29,273 nucleotides of DNA from DATEZO01 sp035255485 (GTDB lineage Bacteria; Pseudomonadota; Gammaproteobacteria; Burkholderiales; Burkholderiaceae_D). The DNA is taken from positions 1 through 29,273 of the forward strand of contig DATEZO010000327.1 in the NCBI GenBank assembly GCA_035255485.1, written 5' to 3'. This document shows, one piece after another, positions 24,701-29,273 of this stretch. Numbering within the stretch: position 1 is the stretch's first letter; the number at the start of each line of letters is the position of its first letter. Position numbers and translations under genes: made by a program. The notes under the pieces were generated by a model. That model did not search any database. It had not been told where the DNA came from and saw only the letters and a program-made list of their open reading frames with translations.

Positions 24701-25252
24701 ATGCCGTACAAAGTGACTTCAACTGCTCTGCCCGAAGTACTGATTCTGGAGCCCAAGGTCTTTGATGATGACCGTGGCTTCTTCTTCGAGAGCTTCAATC
24801 AACACGATTTCCAGCAGGCCACCGGACTTGAGGTGAACTTTGTTCAAGACAACCACAGCAAATCGTGCAAAGGGGTGCTTCGTGGCCTGCATTACCAAAT
24901 CCAGCATCCGCAAGGCAAACTTGTTCGAGTGACCCAAGGGGCCGTGTTCGACGTGGCAGTTGACCTGCGCCGCTCGTCGCCCAACTTCAGCAAGTGGGTG
25001 GGCGTTGAGTTGTCTGCTGACAACAAGCGTCAACTTTGGGTACCGCCTGGTTTTGCTCACGGCTTCGTTGTCATCAGCGAATCCGCTGAGTTCTTGTACA
25101 AAACGACGGACTATTGGTATCCAGAACATGAGCGCTGCCTGCTTTGGTGCGATCCGACGCTTGGCATTAGATGGCCGGTAGAAGGAGAATCCAGGCTTGC
25201 GGCGAAAGATGCTGCGGGTAAAGGCTTCTCTGAGGCGGAAGTTTTCGCGTGA
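24701..25252 (+). CDS. rmlC: dTDP-4-dehydrorhamnose 3,5-epimerase
   Basis: A cupin epimerase of 183 residues converting dTDP-4-keto-6-deoxyglucose to dTDP-4-keto-L-rhamnose. Motifs are DDRGFFFESFNQHDF, FVQDNHSKSCKGVLRGLHYQ (catalytic His), GKLVRVTQGAVFDVAVDLR and VPPGFAHGFVVISE. The ATG at 24701 is chosen; a GTG at 24689 overlapping the rmlA stop would add four residues. It is the last intact gene of the plus-strand operon. The next expected gene, rmlD, is absent, and the sequence after the stop is insertion debris. Confidence 0.96.
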   Translation: MPYKVTSTALPEVLILEPKVFDDDRGFFFESFNQHDFQQATGLEVNFVQDNHSKSCKGVLRGLHYQIQHPQGKLVRVTQGAVFDVAVDLRRSSPNFSKWVGVELSADNKRQLWVPPGFAHGFVVISESAEFLYKTTDYWYPEHERCLLWCDPTLGIRWPVEGESRLAAKDAAGKGFSEAEVFA

Positions 25253-25260
25253 TCGACATG

Positions 25261-25443
25261 AGAGCCGCATTTTTCAACATCGACGGCAATCCTTTTAATC
25301 CATGCCATCACCTCATCAAGCCTAAATCGAATCAGCTTGTCCTTAGAGGTCGAGGGAAATTCTGAAGTGCTGACGCTGGGGATATGCAACGGCAGATTCA
25401 GCATCTGTGAGATCTACTTGGCATCGAAGAAAGGCTCAGCTGA
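25261..25443 (-). pseudogene. Remnant of a small excisionase/MerR-like HTH protein
   Basis: Read leftwards, the frame gives SAEPFFDAK, a TAG stop at 25414-25416, then ISQMLNLPL and, later, KDKLIRFRLDEVMAWIKRI. The helix (AK-ISQMLNLP) and the closing IRFRLDEVMAWI strongly recall the excisionase-type HTH domain (which ends in R-x-D-V-x-A-W-I/L). The middle helix is scrambled, the frame contains the stop and no start is visible. It ends almost exactly at the rmlC stop, so it looks like a truncated passenger of a mobile region. Confidence 0.45.
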
Positions 25444-25725
25444 TCTTATAGATGGGAGCCGGTTGGCGGCAAGTCCTGGCGCCATGCCTGGCGCACCTGG
25501 TTGGCTCAGGCGCGTGAGAGCGGGATCGAACCGCTACGACGATTCGCCGATCGCCTGGCGCCTTATTGGCGTGGAATCCTTGCACGCATGCGCTGGCCGA
25601 TGCATACCGGCCAGCTTGAAGGCATCAATAACCGTATCAAGGTCATGAAACGCATGGCTTACGGATACCGTGATAGCAGCTACTTCTTCCTCAAAATCAA
25701 GGCAGCGTTCCCCGGAAATCCGTGA
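25444..25725 (+). pseudogene. ISL3-family transposase, C-terminal fragment
   Basis: The frame after the TGA at 25441-25443 reads WRTWLAQARESGIEPLRRFADRL, ILARMRWPMHTGQLEGINNR, IKVMKRMAYGYRDSSYFFLK and IKAAFPGNP to TGA. This is the conserved C-terminus of ISL3 (IS204/IS1001/IS1165) transposases, including the catalytic Glu in the LEG motif. The N-terminal zinc-finger and most of the DDE domain are missing, so the copy is inactive. Its 3' flank runs straight into a truncated IS5-type gene. Confidence 0.85.
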
Positions 25726-25734
25726 AGAACCATT

Positions 25735-26083
25735 TTTTTCCCCCATGCACTGCACGCACCGACGAGCTGTAGGCGATCACCCGGGAGAAATCGAGCCGGT
25801 CTGCGTTGCGCAGCTTCGCCAGCAGGATGCGATGCAACTTCTCCCACACGCCGGCCTTCTGCCAATCGCGTGCGCGGCGCCAGCAGGTCATCCCCGAGCC
25901 GCATCCCATTTCCTGGGGCAGCATGTCCCAAGGAAGGCCTGATTGCAGCACGAACAGAATACCGATCAGCGCGCGCCGCTCGTCGAGCCGCTTGCGGCCG
26001 GGATGGGCAGTACGCCGCCGCTGGATCGGCAGCCGGGGCTGGACTATTTCCCATAGCTCATCGTCAACCAGCTGGCGTGCCAT
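25735..26083 (-). pseudogene. IS5-family transposase, N-terminal fragment
   Basis: From ATG at 26083 leftwards the protein reads MARQLVDDELWEIVQPRLP, then RRTAHPGRKRLDERRALIGI, LPWDMLPQEMGCGSG, CWRRARDWQKAGVWEKLH and SSSVRAVHGGKK, the N-terminal part of an IS5-family (IS427/IS402-like) transposase. After HGGKK the homology stops, and the frame continues only by chance into the antisense of the ISL3 fragment. The residue before SSSVRA, normally the first catalytic Asp, is Tyr. The protein is therefore both truncated and catalytically broken. A possible terminal repeat is listed separately. Confidence 0.85.
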
Positions 26084-26108
26084 CGCACTCTCCTCGACAC
26101 GCGGAATG

Positions 26109-26125
26109 AAAGTGCGTTGGACACC
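26109..26125. repeat. Possible outer end of the IS5-type element
   Basis: AAAGTGCGTTGGACACC, read outward as GGTGTCCAACGCACTTT, lies 26 bases upstream of the transposase start. IS5-type elements often have ends containing GTGTCC. The partner end is missing because the element is truncated, so the exact boundary cannot be set. Confidence 0.4.
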
Positions 26126-26194
26126 TTTTCGATCATTTTGTTAAACGCTCTTAATTCCCATGTCTAGAAATTTGGGTTTCACTTGACATTACGA

Positions 26195-26848
26195 TCAGCC
26201 GGCCTTGCGTAGACGCGACGTGTCGATCTTCATTGATACGCGCCTACTGAGGATATCGAGCAGAATCAGCGCGCGCCGTTCAGCGTCTGCAGTTTGATAG
26301 ATCGCCTCGATGCCAGCAAATGGTCCGCTTGTGATGACTACCGAGTCACCGTTGTGGAACATGGTCTCGATAGGCATAATCTGCTCACGCTGGCGTAAAA
26401 GATCGACTAGTGTGTCATCTACTTTGCCTGGCCGCCCTCCGAAGTATACCAACTGGTTTACTCCCAAGGTTGATCGGATCGGAGACCAACTTTTTCCTTG
26501 ATCGCTGCTGTCCAGTCGAATAAACAAATAGCGCGGGAACATGGGTTCCGTTACAAGTTCGGTCTTGCGACGGCGAACCCGTTCGATGCGTATCTGTGGC
26601 AGGTAGCACTCATATCCCTGACGCTCCAAATTGACAAGTGCGATATTTTCTCCCCGAGGCTTAGCATGGAGAAGGTACCAAGCCGTCGTCTTGCTTGCGA
26701 TGCCGGTGAGGGCGGTTGAAGTAGCCAGGTGCAGAGGTACGGTCTCTTTTGCCTGAATGACCGCTTCGCGCACGGATTTGAACGCTCTAGCCGAATTCGG
26801 CGGTGGCGGAGCAAGGAGCTGTTCGGTGGGGACGAGAATCGGCGACAT
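26195..26848 (-). CDS. rfaH: NusG-family antiterminator, RfaH-like, with long N-terminal extension
   Basis: A NusG paralogue, 217 residues from ATG. An in-frame TTG at 26872 would add eight. The NGN domain begins TTAWYLLHAKPRGENIALVNLERQGYECYLP and continues RRRKTELVTEPMFPRYLFIRLD; the RxK..F/M.RYLF pattern is typical of RfaH/NusG. A C-terminal KOW-like region follows (GDSVVITSGPFAGIEAIYQ, ILLDILSRRVSMKIDTSRLRKAG). The ~55-residue Pro/Ala/Thr-rich stretch before the NGN domain is unusual; E. coli RfaH has none. RfaH acts at ops elements, and a perfect ops lies in the leader of the central operon. The gene is the last of the minus-strand group after wzz. It could be a different NusG specialised paralogue, but the ops match favours RfaH function. 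Confidence 0.85.
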   Translation of the reverse strand: MSPILVPTEQLLAPPPPNSARAFKSVREAVIQAKETVPLHLATSTALTGIASKTTAWYLLHAKPRGENIALVNLERQGYECYLPQIRIERVRRRKTELVTEPMFPRYLFIRLDSSDQGKSWSPIRSTLGVNQLVYFGGRPGKVDDTLVDLLRQREQIMPIETMFHNGDSVVITSGPFAGIEAIYQTADAERRALILLDILSRRVSMKIDTSRLRKAG

Positions 26849-27088
26849 ACTAACTCGGTACAGGATGGGCAAGCATTAAAATGACGTGCTTAATCATTGG
26901 CATCTGAAATCTTCAACCAACCTCAGGCCAGCACCAGTTCTCAAGTTCCTGGCAATGGCTGTCTTAATTAACTTAGATTGCAAAGCCACGCGTGTCGCTT
27001 CACGCTTAAATTTCTCAGAAATAGGCCTTCGTTTCCATATCAATATTTCCCTTGCAACTAACATCATCATGGCTGTCAAATTCATCCA

Positions 27089-28255
27089 TTAATTCGGCGG
27101 AAGACTATTCCAATTCTTTCTTATTGCATTTAAGACTAATGTATAAGTGATCGCAATTACGAGGCCAATAAGCGTAAAAATCACAACTATCACTGCTCTT
27201 TTTGGCTTCGCTTTGCGCTCAGGTACGATAGCTTGATCGAGTACTTGAATAATGGAGGCATCATTAGCTTCGTCCAAGCGTGCGGCTTCGTATTGCTTGA
27301 TGAGTATTTCATAAAGTGTTTGATAGTATTTCAAGTCACGCACCACCATGATATTGGCGAGACCGCCCTTTTCCGTACCTTGCTTGTCGCTGAAATTAGA
27401 AGGTGAATTTCCATTCTCTAGTTTCGTAAGCTGCGCTCGCATACTTCTCAACTCTTGTTCAGCGCGCCTGTACTCAGGGTTATTTGAAGTAACAAAGGCT
27501 TGCATCGTCGATATCTCAATCTGCTTTGCAGAAATTTCTGCGTGAAGACGTGCAGTTGTCTCAACAATTGTTCGTGTCTCGCTATCTACGCTAATCATCC
27601 CTTTGGAATCCAAAGTTCCCTTAAGTGTCGCCTCGGTTTCGGCCAACTTGGTCTTTGCAATCTGCAATTGCTGCTCGTAGAACAAGCGTCTTCTAGACGC
27701 TTCTGTTATTGATAGCCTATTGTTCAACTTTGCAAGCTCATCGACATATGCGTTGGACAATGTTGCAGCTAATTTTGCATCTTTGTCTTCAACATCAATT
27801 GCGATGATCCCGTCCTTACCAGAAACAATCGTCGAATTCGCTGCCAGTGTCTTGCGAGCGCCTTCGAGGTCTTTTTCTTCGTATACCGATTTAAGGTTAA
27901 ATCGCTGAATCAAGTTGTCAGCAACAGAACGGCTCTTTAGCATGCCAACATAGAGATCATTCGGATTCTTGATACCGAGCGACGCCCCTGCCATATTTGC
28001 GAGACCTCCTAATTGGTTAAGAACCGCCGTCGCACCGGATTGACTCTGCTGCGGAGGCAAAATTCTGGCCGTGGCTTTGAATATGTTCGGCAAAAGCAGG
28101 CTTCCTAGAGCTGCACAAATCGCAAACAATAGCGGCAATCCGATAATTAATTTCTTTCGTTCCGCAAGGATAGTCAATAACTCCAAAAGACTGATTTCGT
28201 CCTCAGTACTATCACGATTAGGCTGCGTTGCGCCCAAGGACTGTTGGTCACTCAT
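27089..28255 (-). CDS. wzz: Wzz-family chain-length / polysaccharide co-polymerase
   Basis: A 388-residue inner-membrane protein. The Wzz domain starts DEISLLELLTILAERKKL, followed by the first membrane helix (IIGLPLLFAICAALGSLLL). A long periplasmic part with coiled-coil heptads comes next (YVDELAKLNNRLSITEASRRRLFYEQQLQIAKTKLAETEATL and later AEQELRSMRAQLTKLEN), then a Pro-rich PERKAKPKRA and the second helix (VIVVIFTLIGLVIAITYTLVL). There is no cytoplasmic tyrosine-kinase domain, so it is a stand-alone co-polymerase of the PCP class. It would set polymer length with Wzy. It lies downstream of the Wza-like gene on the same strand. Confidence 0.9.
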   Translation of the reverse strand: MSDQQSLGATQPNRDSTEDEISLLELLTILAERKKLIIGLPLLFAICAALGSLLLPNIFKATARILPPQQSQSGATAVLNQLGGLANMAGASLGIKNPNDLYVGMLKSRSVADNLIQRFNLKSVYEEKDLEGARKTLAANSTIVSGKDGIIAIDVEDKDAKLAATLSNAYVDELAKLNNRLSITEASRRRLFYEQQLQIAKTKLAETEATLKGTLDSKGMISVDSETRTIVETTARLHAEISAKQIEISTMQAFVTSNNPEYRRAEQELRSMRAQLTKLENGNSPSNFSDKQGTEKGGLANIMVVRDLKYYQTLYEILIKQYEAARLDEANDASIIQVLDQAIVPERKAKPKRAVIVVIFTLIGLVIAITYTLVLNAIRKNWNSLPPN

Positions 28256-28318
28256 TTTTCTGATTCACTTAAATATGGAAATGATCACGCAACCGCTGAT
28301 CCTGAATTAATTATTTCA

Positions 28319-28373
28319 CTTGATCAAATAGACGTTCATGAAAGCGAAACCAAGATATCTCTATTTAATCAAG
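28319..28373. repeat. Imperfect inverted repeat between wza and wzz
   Basis: CTTGATCAAATAG (28319-28331) and CTATTTAATCAAG (28361-28373) are complementary except at one position, with a 29-base spacer. The structure would form in the transcript between wza and wzz. It lacks a T tract, so it is not a clean terminator; an attenuator or mRNA stabiliser is possible. Confidence 0.4.
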
Positions 28374-28402
28374 CGAGCTGACAAGACAATATCAGGCCTC
28401 TG

Positions 28403-29273
28403 TTATAACCCCCGCAGAGTCTTGATTGCGGCCGCTCCCAGACCAAAATTCGAGAATATCTGAGCCCAATCCTTCGCCCCCGCGGTGAATTTTGTCCACG
28501 CCGTCTCTTTATCGAATTTCTCAGGAAGAACGATACTATCTCCAGGCATGACCTCCACGCCACTGATGCTGTTGTAGAACCAGCCGCCCGTTTGCGCGGA
28601 AACGATCGAACCGTCGGCCCGCAGTACAAATATGTTTTCCATATCGGCGTCACGCGTCGGCCCGGCAGTATTTAAATATTGACCAACCGTCGTGCCCGGT
28701 CGCCACAGTACTGATGCCTCCTGATTCACTGCGCCATATATATGAATAAAATCCGGCTTGCTTGGAACAACAAGTCGATCACCGTTTTGCAGCTTTAGTG
28801 ATGGCAGCTTGTTGAAAGAGCGATCAGTAGGATCGAGTCCAAAGGCGATGCGTCCGGTTGGGTGGATGCTGCGCAGACGAGCAAGTGTTTCTTGTGCGGC
28901 TTGGATTTGGCCCTGGCGATTGATTTCCGCCACCTGCACATTGTTTGCATTTCTCCCTATGTCATTTGCCAGGGACTTGGATTGCTCACTCGACACTTGC
29001 GCCTCCAATCGCCGCAGAACCCGGTCCAGATTGGCCTGCTGCTCATTGCGTGCCTGTTCACGATAAAACTCCGTACCAAAGAGATAGGCATTACCGGTGG
29101 GTCCTCCTGCGCGTGCAATCAGATCCTGCAGGCTCTCGCTCGGGTTCATTTGATAGACACCCGGTACATTTACCTCGCCCTCTACCCGAACAAATATCCT
29201 TTGCTTTTCGATCGGCACCTTTACATCAGCTTGCGAGAAGACCGTCACAATATCGCCAGGTTGCAGAGCGACA
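28403..29273 (-). CDS. Wza-like polysaccharide export protein, C-terminal part (runs off right edge)
   Basis: The frame is open to the window edge, so the signal peptide and first domain are missing; the visible start reads VALQPGDIVTVFSQADVKVP. The visible 290 residues contain an SLBB-type domain (IFVRVEGEVNVPGVYQMNPSESLQDLIARAGG). A coiled-coil insert follows (EFYREQARNEQQANLDRVLRRLEAQVSSEQSKSL), then a second SLBB-like domain (DFIHIYGAVNQEASVLWRPGTTVGQYLNTAGP) and a C-terminal tail. This is the order of outer-membrane polysaccharide export proteins of the Wza/KpsD class, with an enlarged coiled-coil insertion as in KpsD-like proteins. It works with the Wzz-like protein encoded next. A GTG at 29246-29248 is not the true start, because coding continues upstream of it. 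Confidence 0.9.
   Translation of the reverse strand, partial: VALQPGDIVTVFSQADVKVPIEKQRIFVRVEGEVNVPGVYQMNPSESLQDLIARAGGPTGNAYLFGTEFYREQARNEQQANLDRVLRRLEAQVSSEQSKSLANDIGRNANNVQVAEINRQGQIQAAQETLARLRSIHPTGRIAFGLDPTDRSFNKLPSLKLQNGDRLVVPSKPDFIHIYGAVNQEASVLWRPGTTVGQYLNTAGPTRDADMENIFVLRADGSIVSAQTGGWFYNSISGVEVMPGDSIVLPEKFDKETAWTKFTAGAKDWAQIFSNFGLGAAAIKTLRGL

Noticed and set aside
1..29273. CRISPR array, tRNA or rRNA
   Set aside because: No regularly spaced direct repeats, tRNA-like cloverleaf arms or rRNA signatures were seen on reading through the window.

Overview
This window is a polysaccharide (O-antigen, capsule or exopolysaccharide) biosynthesis locus. The host is probably a Gram-negative betaproteobacterium, most likely Burkholderiales. 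The evidence is a Wzx/Wzy-type pathway, an outer-membrane export lipoprotein of the Wza class, a YjbH-type outer-membrane protein, a lipoprotein with an LVAC-GGGG lipobox, an EPS-type MarR regulator and IS5-family debris. The species cannot be named from sequence alone.

Left part (1-7.4 kb). The start of an exported protein runs off the left edge on the minus strand. Next come a gene-poor stretch with one palindromic repeat, a small WYL-like protein, and a minus-strand pair consisting of a YjbH protein followed by a small surface lipoprotein with a clear terminator. A 1.7-kb gene-poor gap then precedes a WecA/WbpL-type initiating sugar-phosphate transferase on the plus strand.

Central operon (7.3-25.25 kb, plus strand, mostly overlapping or tightly packed genes). 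Its leader carries a perfect 13-base ops element (GGCGGTAGCGTGC), the recruitment site of the antiterminator RfaH, and an rfaH-like gene lies at the far end of the locus. After a decayed EPS-type MarR regulator come ddhD, ddhA, ddhB, ddhC, a CDP-abequose-synthase-like reductase, wzx and a GT2 glycosyltransferase. This is the same order as the Salmonella group B rfb cluster. Two more GT2 transferases flank an SDR epimerase/dehydratase. A GDP-D-glycero-D-manno-heptose module follows: a three-domain fusion of guanylyltransferase, GmhB-like phosphatase and P-loop kinase, then an HddA-like kinase and GmhA. After these come a Wzy polymerase and rmlB-rmlA-rmlC. rmlD is absent, and its expected place holds a scar of broken transposase and regulator genes (25.25-26.13 kb).

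Right part (26.2-29.27 kb, minus strand). A Wza-like export protein (cut by the window edge), a Wzz-family chain-length protein and the rfaH-like gene read leftwards toward the scar.

Working model (inference). The WecA-type enzyme starts the unit on undecaprenyl phosphate, and three GT2 enzymes add a 3,6-dideoxyhexose, a manno-heptose and a 6-deoxyhexose derived from dTDP-4-keto-rhamnose. Wzx flips the unit, Wzy polymerises it, Wzz sets chain length, and Wza with YjbH serve export. The long operon depends on RfaH acting at the ops site.
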